Assembly: GCA_018398585.1 (NCBI GenBank)
Contig: JAGTTD010000008.1
Location: forward strand, 5,654,501 to 5,718,500
Source: Simmondsia chinensis
Lineage: Eukaryota; Streptophyta; Magnoliopsida; Caryophyllales; Simmondsiaceae
Direction: 5' to 3'
Length of the DNA: 64,000 nt
Position 1 is the stretch's first letter. Each line of letters begins with the position of its first letter. Both the position numbers and the translations under genes were made by a program. The notes below the pieces were generated by a model, which was given only the letters and a program-made list of their open reading frames with translations, searched no databases and was not told the DNA's origin. Below are positions 11,721 through 24,400 of this stretch, in pieces.

Positions 11721-12160
11721 CTTGGAATTAATTTTATTTAAGATTGAAAATAAAAGTATAGAATACAAAAGTACAAATACTGAGATGTAAAATACAAGAC
11801 TTACAAATGGTAATGGAAGACTTGAGTACATAACTTCAAAGGAAAGAAAATTACAACTGAATTTTGTGCAAGAAAATTTTAAGTGAACACTCAGATTGTC
11901 TCTTAAAATCGCCTCTGCCTTGAATGCTTGGGGAAGTCCTCCTTTTATAAATTAAGGATACTAAATTTGAATTCCATTTCTGAGTTGAATTAATAATTGA
12001 GGATAGCTATGAGCACACCCGTCTACAATAATTTGAGGATATTTGATTACCTTTTTGAAAAACTTCACCTCTACTTTTTGAAAGGTTGTGCCAGAAAAAA
12101 TCATCCTTCGAGATTTTTTACAACATTTATGCTTTTTGTATTTTATACTAGAAAAAAAAC
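11721..12160 (-). repeat. possible LTR-like fragment; otherwise unexplained
   Basis: On the minus strand a TATAAAAGGAGG motif (about 11941-11952) is followed by about 230 bases ending in A/T-rich sequence with AATAAA-like words, a layout seen in LTR promoter and R regions. No second LTR, primer site or ORF was found, so this is only a suggestion. 11960-12160 shows nothing recognisable. Confidence 0.25.
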
Positions 12161-12164
12161 TTGT

Positions 12165-12226
12165 GGTATGTGGGTCGCCACATAGATCAGGGCTTACAAG
12201 GTAATCGAGTTCCTTATTAGCAAAAA
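12165..12226 (+). mobile_element. tRNA-derived SINE, 3' fragment
   Basis: GTCGCCACATAGATCAGGGC, AAGGTAATCGAGTTCC and an A-rich end correspond to the 3' ends of the SINE copies at 33094-33300 (reverse) and 38570-38760. The tRNA-like head is not recognisable here. Confidence 0.4.
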
Positions 12227-12314
12227 AGGGGGTAAAATTTTACCCTATTTGACAATTTTTTTAAGGGGTAACCGAGTTCCTAATTAGCTAAAATAATTTC
12301 TACTATACTCCGTC

Positions 12315-14760
12315 ACATAATGCCGATTATCATTTCCCTGCAGCAAGTGGCATTTGTTAAGGGTCTGCAAATTCAAGATAACATTATTGTGGCTCATGAA
12401 GGATCACACTATATAAAATTACAGAAAAGGGATAAAAAGGGGATAATGGCGGTAAAAATTGATTTGACAAAGGCTTATCACCAGGTAAATTGGAAATTCC
12501 TTGAATTAGTCCTTGTTAAGTTTGGCTTAATGAACAATTTATCAAGTGGATAATGCAATGTGTCACCACTGTCATAGTGAGTCCCATAGTTAATGGAACG
12601 CCATTAGCTAGTTTTGTAACAGGAAGGGGGCTATGTCAAGGGGACTTCCCTATCCCCTTATTTGTTTATCATGATCATGGATGCTTTTTCTCGGCTCATT
12701 ACCACGCTGTGAATAATGAACAATGGGACCCGTTTTGCATCAATAAATTTACCCCTTCTATTTTACATTTACTTTTAGTTGACGACTGCATCTTATTTTT
12801 GAGGCTAATGTTCATGCTTCTTTTAAAGTTATGAATATTTTAGATATTTTTTTGTCAAGCATCAGGATAAGAAATTATTTTCTCAAACTAAAAGCTTTCT
12901 ATTACGAGGAGCTAATGCCTTAATTTTTTTGGTGTTGAAACTATGTGCGGGGACGAAAAATATTTGGGGGTCCAACTTATGTGGAGTAGGTCAAAATCAG
13001 GTGCTCCTACTTATCTTGTTAATCGTATTAGATAGCATTTAAAAGGGTGGGCTAACTCCATGCTATCGCATGCAGGGAAGAAGATTCTTGTTAAATCTGT
13101 TTTATTGACCATATCTATTTGTAATGCATTGCTTTAAGTTGCCTAAATCTTTTTGTCACAAGATTAATAGTCTAATAGCGGCCTGTTAGTGGAAAGGGGA
13201 GGGTAATGGAGGTAGGGGTGTTCACTGGACAAGTTGGGATGTCTTTTCTAAGCCTAAACAGGAGGGGGCCTTGGATTTAGGGATTTTAAGGGGTTTTAAT
13301 CTTGCCCTTCTGAGTAAACAAGTTTGGCGTATGGTTCATAACCAGGATTCTTTTTGGGTAAGGGTCTTAAAAGGGCTGCACTTTCCCAAAACTTCTTTTC
13401 TAAACGTTCATTTGGGTAGTAACCCGTCATGGTGGTGGAGAAGCGTCTTAGCAGGTAGAGACTTCTTATCTAAAAATCTTCTATGGTCGAATGGGAATGG
13501 ATCGAGCATTAAAATTTGGGAAGATAAATAGATCCTAGGAATTAGTTTCACTTGTCCATCTTTAAATCCCATAATGAATATAGGACCAGAAACGTTTCCG
13601 AGCTAATCAATATTAAAGCCAGGAGGTGGGATATGCATGAGGTTAGATCTTTATTCCCTAGGGCGGTGGTAGACCAAATAGCTAAAATACCAATAGAAGG
13701 CCCTAATAATTTGGATAAGTTTATCTGAAGAGGAGCCAGGAATAGCATCTATAACGTTAAAAGCGGTTATAGCCAATGGAAAATTAGTAAGTTAGGTGGG
13801 AGTACAGGGGGTGAGTCTTCTTGCTTAACTCTCATAAATAAGGCTTTTTTCTTATTTAGAAAGCCCCATGTGAGCCGAGAGTCAAGTTTTTTTTATGACA
13901 TTCATGTCAAAATGCTCTTACGGTCGGGGAAAACTTGTATAAAAGAAAGCTTGCTGCTTCTCGTGATTGCCCCCGTTGTTTTGCAAATATCGAAACCATA
14001 GATCACATATTATTCCTTTTCCCATTTGCCTGTTCTACGCGGCTTTAATCCAGTATGGGATATAAGCCTAAAGTTTTAGGTTTCCCTAGTTTCTCGAAGT
14101 GGTGGGAGATGTTATGTATTGAGTTCAAAAATGACCATCTTATTATTGCCTCTTGTGTTTACCTTTGTTGGTGTCTTTGGAGAAATTGCTGTAATTTTGT
14201 TTTCAGGGGTAAGGATCTATCCCCACAAATGGTATGCAGACAAGCAAATGCTTAAGTCTTGGAATTCCTGGCGACCCTTCCAGGCCTTTCCAATTCGGTG
14301 TCCAGTTCCAGACCGTGCAGGTGGACGCCCCACCATTATCTTTCGTTAAACTCAATTTGGATGCTGCTTGGAGTGTCAATCGGGTGTCAGCCAGCCGTTG
14401 TTGCGCATAATCATGGAGTTTCGATTGGAGGATGGTGTTCCTCTTTCTCTGCTCAAGACCCACTTGTGGCTGAGTTTCAAGCCATTTGTGGAGCATGCTT
14501 CCTAACTATAGCTTCGGGATGGAGTAAAGTGGTAATCAAAATTGATTGCTTGGAGGTGGCTAATGTGTTGAATTAGAAATCTGACTCTCCATGTGTCGTT
14601 CTCCCAATAGTGCAGGATATTCAATCTCTTAGGCCTAATTTTGAATGTATTAGCTTTTGTTGGGTCCCTCATGTATGTAATCAAGTTGCCCATGTAGGAG
14701 CGAAGCTCCATTTTGATTTGATGGTGGTGTCATCGACCCTCTAAACTGGCTAATATACTT
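12315..14760 (+). mobile_element. L1-type LINE B, 5'-truncated
   Basis: Starts abruptly inside the reverse transcriptase, the usual result of incomplete LINE copying. It runs through the rest of the reverse transcriptase and a zf-RVT-like region to an RNase H domain. Its sequence differs from LINE A, so it is a separate family. Confidence 0.8.
12320..14740 (+). pseudogene. LINE B ORF2 fragment (reverse transcriptase, RNase H)
   Basis: Reverse transcriptase motifs are QQVAFVKGLQIQDNIIVAHE, MAVKIDLTKAYHQVNW (12447-12495), GRGLCQGDFPIPL (about 12625-12660) and LLLVDDCILF (about 12770-12800). The last is the catalytic box, with FADD changed to LVDD but both aspartates kept. The C-terminal LINE region LDLGILRGFNLALLSKQVWR and PSWWWRSVLAGRDF lies at 13270-13470. 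An RNase H domain of the plant LINE type lies at 14345-14575, with KLNLDAAW, VAEFQAICGA and VVIKIDCLEVANVL carrying the expected Asp/Glu/Asp positions. It is broken by several frameshifts and stops, and the endonuclease and ORF1 are missing. Confidence 0.8.
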
Positions 14761-14764
14761 TATC

Positions 14765-15300
14765 GTGATTTTTATCCCAAATTTGGGGTAAAGAAGGAGA
14801 GGGTAAATTTTTTTAAAAAAATTTAGATAATTTTATATTCATTTTAACTATAACTTCTTTATTTTTACTTCTTCACCTAATTATCAAATAAGAGTAACTT
14901 ATTTAACCTTTCTCACCCTTATTTCTCTTTATTTATCATTAATATTTAACTTATAAAACAGTTCACCCCCAGATGAGATTAATACTATTCCCTACTAGTA
15001 CAATATCCGTAATAAGGAAAGGGGTAAAAAAATTTTCAACTAGATTTTTTTAGCCTTGGGAGTTTAGAAGATTATAGAATATATACTTTATATTTAACAA
15101 ATATTTATTTTAATGAAATATTTTAAATATGAGAAAATTATTTGCATTATTTAAAAAATATTTCAAATATTTAATTATAAAAACTTAGGTAAAGATTCGG
15201 TATCTAAAAATGATATAAGAATATATATAAAATATTAACAATGCACCATTAAAAACTATCCCCTCGTTTTAATCCACATACAAAACATGCTGTGAGGGCA
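14765..15300. other. AT-rich intergenic DNA
   Basis: A/T-rich sequence with short T runs. No ORF, repeat structure or RNA gene seen. Confidence 0.6.
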
Positions 15301-15307
15301 TGAATTA

Positions 15308-15856
15308 TTCAGAATTATTTATATTTTAGTAACATAATATTTTTAAAAATAATAAAAAGGACACTGATCTTTTTGAATTATTAAGAATGCACTTAAGTTT
15401 TTATCATATTTATAAAAAGGCCCCTTTCTAGCATGATAACATCGTATTCCGTCGACAACGTTGTTGTGGTGATTGCTTTTTTTAGTAATGCTACAGCAAA
15501 ATGACAAAAGTACCTTTCAATAGCCTTATTATTACTTTATAAACACAAATTTTGAGATGTTGTATAGTGTAGCAACTATCTGTTTTCACTTTATTTGTTT
15601 TAAAATATAAATATTGAAGGGTATTTTTGTTATTTTACTGTAGAAACAATAAAAAAAGTAGTTGCCACATTTGCTCTATCGATTAAAAATGACATCATCA
15701 AACCAGAGATGTATCTTTTAATTAATACAACTAAACATTAGAGACCTTCCTTTAATATATGACAAACATTTAAAGGCCTTTTTAAAAATTTAAAAAGGTC
15801 AAGATTTTTTTAATTATTTTTAAAGATATTAAAGTATTAAAATATAAATAATTCAA
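15308..15856. mobile_element. MITE with long terminal inverted repeats, copy 2
   Basis: The left arm AATTATTTATATTTTAGTAA and the reversed right arm TTGAATTATTTATATTTTAA form an imperfect inverted repeat of about 70 bp. Arm and interior words (AAAAATAATAAAAAGGA, AAAATGACATCATCA) match the element at 6301-6835, so the two are one family. No clean target duplication was found. Confidence 0.6.
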
Positions 15857-15930
15857 GTACTTAACCTCAAATTTTTATTTTCTTTATCCATTTGCTAAAT
15901 AAGACATATAAATCTCCCATTTTTATTTTA

Positions 15931-16418
15931 GGGCTTGTTTGAGATTGCTTATTCTGAAAAAAATAAGTGATTTTTTTTTTGGAAAAAATGTTTTTCTGAA
16001 ATCCGGAGGATGTCTGGCAAATATCAAAAAAACGCTTTTTATTAAAAGTAGAAGCTGTTTTTCTGCTTATAAGCAGAAGTGAAAATTTGGTGCTTCTGAT
16101 TATAAGTAGAAGCAAAATAAAAAACTTAAAATTTTCAGATAAAAATATCCCTACTTAAATATTAAAATTACATTATACCTTATCATCTTTCAAAACCCTA
16201 ATCTTCTATCTATCCAATTTGGTCCTTTTCGGTAACTTAACAAAAAAAAAATATTTTTCTTAAATACCGACCAAACACTAATAATAATAAAATAAATATT
16301 TCTGACTCATTGAGCCAAACACAAAATGCTTTCTCAAAACTACACTTTTCACATAAATACTTTTATAAAAAATATTTTTAAAATAAATAAATTTTTTACA
16401 GTAATTTTAAACAAGCTT
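15931..16418. mobile_element. MITE, Tourist/PIF-Harbinger-like
   Basis: The left end GGGCTTGTTTGAGATTGC and the reversed right end AAGCTTGTTTAAAATTAC form a terminal inverted repeat. TTA lies on both sides (15928-15930, 16419-16421), as expected for PIF/Harbinger. The interior has stem words GCTTATAAGCAGAAG and no ORF. It lies just upstream of the ZCCHC8 homologue. Confidence 0.6.
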
Positions 16419-16499
16419 TTAGTTGAATTTTTTTTTTTTTTTTTTTTTTTTAAGAAAGTAACATACCCATAATCCAAAAAATTATCTCATGTGCCCCGA

Positions 16500-16632
16500 G
16501 GCGGCGGAACAAGAAGAAAGGCACCAGCAGATTCATCCCCCATCTACATAAACTGCAAACGCATCTCCTCCGCACGGTGCATAGGGTCTCTTTAAATTTC
16601 TCTCTTTATTCCCGCTCCCATCTTCCTTCCTG
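16500..16632 (+). other. 5' non-coding exon of the ZCCHC8 homologue (predicted)
   Basis: A short non-AT-rich stretch ending TTCCTG before a good donor, GTAAGAAC, at 16633. The next acceptor that leads to the start codon is ACTATGGCAG at 18231-18240. The transcription start was not located and no TATA box is obvious. 16433-16453 is a T run. Confidence 0.45.
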
Positions 16633-17074
16633 GTAAGAACTGTAAAAACAAAAACCCTAATTTCTGTTGTTGAAGTTTAAAATTTGACTTCTTTCTTGCT
16701 TTCTTTTGATATTTTACTCTTGATTGTTGCAATTTTGTGATGAATTCAACTAAATTTGGTGCTTTTGGAGCCTTAAGTTTGTTACTTGTTGCGGATTTGA
16801 GATTTTGTGCTCGTTTTATGTGGTTAATTGTGTTAATTGGTGACTAGTTACGGGTTTCTGTGCTTTTGTTTAATTGGATTTGATTTATGCATGTTTTCAG
16901 TAGTTGGAACTGTAGGGCTTAAGGTTCTGTTGTTATAAGGTTCTATTAAGGTATAGGGTATACGAAAGTTCCAATCTTGAGTGACTGTCGTGAGTTTATA
17001 TGGGTGGGACAGTTGAAGAGGGTTTATGCGTCCAAATTTGTTTTCTTTTTACATTGATAAGGATTACAACAAAT

Positions 17075-17195
17075 TTTGGAAACAACCTTCTTTCAGGTTG
17101 CACCCTATAAGGGTAAGGTGTGTGCATCTCACCCTCACTTGACCCTGCCTTGTTGGGAGCCCTTTGAGGCACTGAGTTTGTTGTTGTAGGGAAAT
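17075..17195 (+). mobile_element. SINE/RTE-type 3' tail in intron 1
   Basis: GGAAACAACCTTCTTTCAGG, AAGGGTAAGGTGTGTGCATC, ACCCTGCCTTGTTGGGAGCC, CTTTGAGGCACTGAG and a TTGTTGTTG end match both the RTE LINE tail at 21376-21528 and the tails of the 5S-headed SINEs. No 5S head is visible, so it is a truncated copy. Confidence 0.6.
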
Positions 17196-18327
17196 AACAC
17201 ATGGGATGGAGATTGATAAGCGTTGAATCCAAGACTTTTTGCTTGGGAAGTTGGGAGACAACCCACTAACCAACATCTTTAATTCCGAGTGGAACTACAA
17301 TTACGGGCTTTTGGAGTTTTCAACCGGCTAGCACTTTTTGAAGCACTAGGTGGTGGTGGTTGTTTCACTCATTAGAATAGTTGCATATGTTTGTGTATAG
17401 TATATTATTTTAATTTGCAGTTAGGGTGGTTCGTTAGGGAGTCTAAACACGACTTTGATGGAGAAGATACATTGTACCCGTCATGCATTTGGTGTCCGTT
17501 ACTCTGTTATGCTTGCTATATGGTTTTATGCTATGTACGGCTGAATAAAATGGATCATTGATCAGTGAATGATGAACAGCAGGGCAATAAGTAGTTTATT
17601 TTCTTGCTACCCATAATGATTTGTGGGGAAAAGTTGATTTTTATGTCTAAAATACTGTATTGGAGGAGGATGCTAGACGGTGAACTTGTAGCAAAAAAGA
17701 ATAGCTTTTTGAGCCTCTTCTATGGTGGATGTTTTCAATGCTGAACTTCTTACAATGCTGCATGGCCAAAGAGACTTAATTTTCTGTAAAGAAGAGGGAA
17801 GTCGATGTTGCATATGTATTATTTGTGCAAGAGAGCAATGAAGGTGTTAGGACTTACATCAGTTGTGAGATTTGGTTTATACTTTCTTTTGTTACAAGTT
17901 GTGCTGATATTATTTCACTGAGAATTTTATATTGTGCTTGGTTTTTCAGGGATGATTGCCTAGCAACATATAGGATAAGGCTTTTAGTTGCTTGGTTGTT
18001 TGTGTGTCATTCTTCTTTTACTGAAATTATGTTCTTCCTGTCATGACATCTTTTCTCTGCAAACCATGTCTTCCTGGTTGCACTATTATTTGAATGGTGT
18101 TTCTTCTCTATACCGCATCGTGTTTGTTGTCAGTCAGTATTATTTCCTGGTTGTTTGCCAGATGCTGGTTTATTTACTAGTGCTAGACAATCGCAGTATG
18201 CCATGTATGTTATTAGTGTTCACTATGTTTACTATGGCAGCATGATCTGATAGGTGATAGGAATCATTGAAGAAATTTTCCAAATAGTTAGATCTAGAGG
18301 AAAAATCTTTTGGTTGATTCCTGAAGT

Positions 18328-21300
18328 ATGGTGTCAGGGGGCTGTGCTCTTGTTCATGCCTCCCATGACATTGCTTGTGCTAATGAGAAAAATGAGCTGT
18401 GCTATTCAAATGCCAATGGTCCCAACTTTCAAACAAGCTGCAATGAAGCTCAAGATGGGATCTTTGTCATGGAAGACTTGGCAGAAGGGAAGGAAGAAAA
18501 TATAGTTTTTTGTTCTTTGGGGAAAGATCTTGTTAAAGACCGGGCTGATAAACCATCTGTGCAGAGCATTGAGTTGGCTGAATCGGCTATCCAGCCTTCA
18601 GAGGTAAACATCATCCAGTCTAACAGTAGCAGTGAAAATGATGATCGTGTTGTGCAGAAAAAGTTCTCAGCCTTATCAGGGGTTAAAAGACCTCGATCAA
18701 CAGATGCTCATCAAGGACCGTCATTGTGTATTCTTTACAATTCGTTGCCAAGGTTAGGAGGGGTATATTATAGTAATTTACTTTGAATTACATAGCCACA
18801 TCTTTTTCCTCTTACAATATACCAACAAGCTAAAGCAAGTGGCCTTCTATGTTCTAATTTTCAAATGCAGATGCAGCAAAAAGAAGCTCGAGGAGCTCAT
18901 ACATCAATGGTCCCAGTGGCATGCGCACCACTGTTCCTCAACTGAGGTCAGCGTAATTCTTAGAGCAATACTTATATATACCAATGAACGAAAAGAAAAA
19001 AAAAAAAAAAAAAAACAGCCTAAGCAACGAATTTACAAATAGAATTGACGGCTTACACAAAGGACTTACTTATTTGGATGTACTAAAAAAAAGACTCGAT
19101 TATGCAGTGATAAAACTAACAAAGAATACTTGCCTAAAACGTATGATTTTTTTTAAATGGACCCTATCGTGGAATAATAAAAAAAATGCTTTTCAACTTC
19201 CCTTATAAATGAAACTGCAGGAAAAAATTCGATAGAGACTCTTTTTATAAATAAGATTTATAATCTCCTTCTTAATGATAATGATTATAATTACCACGAA
19301 AAAATAGATAAAAAATCATTAGAAATTTGTAATTTCTTAATTTTTCTAAATGAATTTACCGGATGTTAATAGTCCTTTTTACCAAGTTCCACTTCGAACC
19401 CGCTGTGGTGATTCCTTCTCTATTACCAACCGTAAGGAAGTAAATTTGTTTTTTCAACTGATGACAATGCCTTTACATTATGTCAGGAATCTGTTGAATT
19501 GTTAGAGTCTGGTGAAGAAACTTACTTTCCTGCACTACATGTTGGTTCAGACAAATCGGTAACTATGGTATGTCAATACTCTTTCAATCTGTTAATTTTC
19601 CAGCTTCCGATCGTTGCATGTGCCCTTTGACACTTTAGATTCTTTGAAGTCTGTCATCTCTTGTTCTGTTTTGCAACTTTGGTATAAGGTCTATTGATAG
19701 CGTATCTGGTATGTGGAGCTTATTAGGCTGCTTTGAATAGGAAGTTATTTTATGTTCATTTTTTATGTTGGGAAGTTTATTTTCGATTGATTTTGGGAGA
19801 GTTTTTTTGTGTTCAGTGAGGAGCTGTAGTCTATATGTCAGATGTCATAGTCTTGTGGAGGGATGAAGTTCTTTATGAGATTTTAATTGGTGTTGGTTTG
19901 GCTTTTCTCTTTATGTCCAGGCACTACTTTTTTTCTTTCCTTTTTTTTTTTTTTTAATCTTCTCCTTTTGCATGGCTGGAATTTTGCTTTTCAATTTCAT
20001 ACCGAGTTTTATGTAATTTATTTGCAATCGAGTTTGTGTTTCATCTACCGTTTCTGAATTGCGCTGTCATTTTAAGTGCATATATAATGACAAAAAGTTG
20101 CGTTTTCTATTCTGACTTATGAGTATGACTGTTATCTTCTAAAGTGTACATATTGGTTCAGTAGTTTCTATTGCTGAGGATACTGGCATGTAGTTTTTCC
20201 TAAACTTGGAATAATATTGCATAACTTACTAAAATAAAAGTGGCTTATGAACTGCAACATTGCTGGTCTTTATCTGCTCTACGTTGTCTGAGTCCCTTTC
20301 TGTTCATTTTGGTTATGGATGAGCTCACTAGGCATATCCAAAGAGATGTGCCTTGGTGCATGCTTTTCGCGGATGACATAGTTCTGATAGGGCAGGCTCG
20401 AGAAGAGGTGAATGAGAAGTTGGAACTTTGGAGAAGGGCCTTGGAATCGAAAGGCTTACAACTCAGTAGATTTAAGACCGAATAGATGGAACTCAAGTTC
20501 TGTTCCTTCACCATGCCTAGCATAGAAGGCTGTCAAGATTGGAGCGGAGTCCATATCGAAAAAGGAGTGTCTTAAATATTTGGGTTCAGTGGTATGACAA
20601 GACGGCCAAGTTGATGAGGATGTCAACGACTATATTAAAGTAGGCTGGCATAAGTGGAGGATGGCCTCTGCGGTACTTTGCAGTAGAAAGTTCCTGTTAA
20701 AGTTAAAGAGAAAATACTATAAGACGGTAGTGAGACCAACTATGTTAAATGGTGCGGAGTGTGGGCCAATGAAATGACATCATACGCAAAAGATGAAGGT
20801 GGCGGGGATGAGAATGTTGCGGTGGATGTGTGGACACACAAGGAAGAATAGGATTAGAAATGGTGTTATAAGAAGCAAATCAGGCGTGGCTCTGATCTAG
20901 GATAAATTGAGGGAGCAAAGTGATTTGGACATGTTAGGAGGAGACGACCACTGTCTTTGTTAGGAGATGCGAACAACTCTATACTACGCCTTGGGAGGAG
21001 GGGGAGAGGCAGGCCAAAGAAAAGATGGATGGAGACGATCCGGCATGAAAACTGACCCACCTAAACCTATACGAGGAGATAGCCTTAGATAGAGTTCAAT
21101 GGAGGGCTAGCATAGAGGGGTAACTGATGTAGCGGTTTAGAATAGAGGAGCGTAATTTAGCTAACCATAGTGCCTCTAGGCTTATATGTTTGCCTGTTTG
21201 ATTTACTTGCCATGGCTGTGGGCTGTTGGTTGCTTGGTGCTTGTTTCTTGCTGCTTGTGCGGTGTATTGTTGCCACTGTGTTATTGCTTGTTGCTTTATT

Positions 21301-21402
21301 GCTTATTGTTGCTTTAGGCTCTCTATTGGCGGTGGTTGTTTTGCTTTTCAGGTTGGGGGTTCTTGGACCCAGTTTGGAGAGGTAAGGTTGTGTATAGCTC
21401 AA

Positions 21403-21446
<44 letters not shown>

Positions 21447-24400
21447 TTTTCCTTCCCCTCTCTGCCGGACCCTGCATTTTGGCAGGAGCCTTTAAGGCAC
21501 TGAGTTTGTTGTTTTTGCTGTTGTATCCAATCAATAGACGTGGGACAATGAATTGCAAGTGAGAGAGCTTGGCAAAATTTATGCCCAACACTTGATGCGA
21601 AACATTTAACATCTATTGCTTACGGTTTTAGTCTCTTTTGGATGATAGTCGTTTTGGATGGATAATGTGCGGAAACGACAACATAAGGAGTCCGTATTAG
21701 TGGACAAGGATTGCACACCTGTGTATAATAGAGAGTATGGCCTTGCTTTGAGTTCTGATGCAGAGAACAGCAAAGAGAGGTAAATATTTTATCTTCCACA
21801 ATACAGAAGTTCATCGATTTTTTCTGACATGTTATGAGCTGAAATTTGAAAGCACTTTACATTAGTTCTGTCTCCAGACTTGACCAGTGAGCTTTATGAA
21901 GTTTCCTTTTTCAGCCAAATACATTTATCATTTTTCACCTCCTTATTATCAAACCGTAATGCTTATATTACTATATTAGTGGCTTTTGACAACCTCTTTA
22001 ATAACCGGTCTTCCGTTACAAAGAGACTCAAAGACAACTGTTTCTTTGTCTTCTCTAAAATGTTTGTTAGCTTGCCCATGAAGATAGAGTATTATACACA
22101 CACACACATATCATGTTCCAAATAATTAAGAAGTGAATGATGCTGAGCTTGGTCTTTGCTTTATCTCTCCATGATTGCTACAAAAGGTAGCTTCCATTGG
22201 GGAATTGGTATGAAAATAATTTGATGTAGACAGGTTTTAGTGCCTAGCATCTGCATCAAATTTTTTGAACTGAGATACTGGGGACTTGTGAATTTTATTT
22301 GCGAAAGATATAGGCTGTTGATACTTATCAACGCATGGACCTCTAATAATATCTAGGTGATGGTTCTCGTAACTTGCTTGCATGTTGAATTGCTGGTGAG
22401 AAATTCGAGTATGTAACAGCTTATCTTTTACATTTTTTGGGGAAATATTCCCCTCTAGGTATTTGTTTTTGTGGCAAATATCCCTTTCCGGTTATCGGGC
22501 AAATGATAATAGCTTTATGCATCTTTCTTACCATAGGTCAATATGCATTTGCATTACTGCAGCAAGCAGTAGTATGGATTATCAATTGTCAGATGCCATT
22601 AAATGTGCATTGGAAATGTCTCTGACATAATTTGCCGTATGCATGGAATAGAATCTAAAGATCTCTTTTCTCTTCCATTCAGTACTCGAGATTTACGGGA
22701 GGATCCTCGTTGCTTCAACTGTGCTTCTTATAACCATTCACTGAATGAGTGTCCAAAGCCTCGTGACAATGCTTCTGTGAATAATGCTCGCAAAGAATAC
22801 CTAGGGAAGAAAAGCCAGAATGCTTGTCCTCGTGTCCCAACACGTTATTATCAGCAATCCCCACGTGGGAAGTACGATGGACTCAAGCCAGGCATTCTTT
22901 CACAAGAGACAAGGAAATCGCTTGGTCTTCAGGTACATTACGTTGACCATATTTGCCGTGGGGGAGAATTTTAATTGAAGTACAACCCGCATTATGAGAT
23001 TGACGTTACGTTTTGATCTTAGTTTCTGCTATATGCTGGGTTGGGCTATAAAACAGTCTGTTCTGACTTAGTTTATATAACACCATTGTCCAGTGAATTT
23101 GATTTACTTGTGTGGTGTCTTGTTGGCTTTTAGTTCCTAAGTACCATGTTTATTATGCTACTTGACCAAAGAAAATTACGCTACTTAACTGGTGTTATCG
23201 CTATTTCAATTTGTTTTTGTGTTGTGTCTTGTTGGCTTGGCATGTATTTTTAGTTCCTAAGTATGATGTTTAATTATGCTACTTGACCAAAGAAAATTAT
23301 GCTACTTAACTGGTGTGATTGCTATCTCAATTGGTTCTTGTTGCTGTTATGGATTATGGATATACGTCCATTGGCTGGTAACTTTGCAACAACGGTGTTT
23401 TTATCCAAAAAAAATAAAGTAGAAAAAAGAATTACAAACGAAAGTTTGACAAAAAGCCTTTTGGTTGTGTTTGGAGCATATTGGAGGCTGGAATTGGAGC
23501 CCAGAATTCCAATTTTGGTGTTTGGTTCACCTGCTAGAATTGGAATTATAATTTTACTGTCCAATTCCATGGAACTGGATTTTAATTGAAAATCATACTT
23601 TCTCATTCCTTGGAGTGAGGGTAAGAAATTGCAATTCTATAGTAACTGCACTTGATTAACCCAAATCCAAGATGACTCAAAATCCAAAGACTTAAAGACA
23701 AACTAATATTTGAACCGAACCTCAAAATCACTGAACTCGAATGATTTTAACTTGAAATGACCGAAATCACCTTAACTCAAAGTTCGAAGTGACAGAACCC
23801 GATTGATTCGAAACTCAAGATGACTTAAATCTAGAAAATGAAACTATGCGACTTGAATGTGATGTAAACAAGTTGAGCCGAAGTGGAAATGACCCGATCA
23901 AATTGACCTAAAACTTAATACGACCCATGCCTAAAATGGCCCAACCCATCTCAAACTCAACCTAAGATTACTCAAATTTTGAAATGATACAACTTATTTA
24001 TTTCAAAACTAAGATGATTTGAGTTTGAAATGACCTAAATGAACTAAAACCCGATCATAACTAGCCTGAATTTCGAAAACACCTAACTCGATTACTTGAA
24101 AATCCGAGGAAACTTGAGCACCACATGATACGTCGGGATACTCGACCTGATTTGATTCGAATATCGAATAACTCAAACTCAAATTGAATTGCTCTAACTA
24201 TAATAACTTGAACACAATGTAAACAGCTCTAACCAAAACATAACCTAGCTGATTTAAAACTCAAAATACACCAACTCAATTGACTGAAAACCCTTGATGA
24301 TTCGAATTATCATATAGTTATAATTCCAACCTCCAATTCCTTTGATGAACCAAATAATAGAATTTCAATTCCATCTGAATTCCAATTCCATCTTAATTGG

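Larger units (their letters stand above)
20262..21528 (+). mobile_element. RTE-type LINE, 5'-truncated, in a ZCCHC8 intron
   Basis: It begins in the reverse transcriptase and contains [33 protein letters not shown] (about 20350-20388, catalytic FADD intact) and [19 protein letters not shown]. Further on, past stops and shifts, are [15 protein letters not shown] and [14 protein letters not shown] motifs (about 21000-21040), characteristic of plant RTE LINEs. The 3' tail reads AGGTAAGGTTGTGTATAGCT, a C run, CCGGACCCTGCATTTTGGCA, GGAGCC and GGCACTGAG, ending in TTGTTG. It lies between exons ending at 19567 and starting at 21649, in the gene's orientation. Confidence 0.8.

Noticed and set aside
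20240..20485. The intact FADD-containing frame as a working reverse transcriptase
   Set aside because: Only a fragment of an RTE LINE, followed by stops and frameshifts.
21157..21612. Open frames on both strands over the poly-C run, with poly-Gly or poly-Pro
   Set aside because: They are by-products of the homopolymer and the RTE 3' tail.
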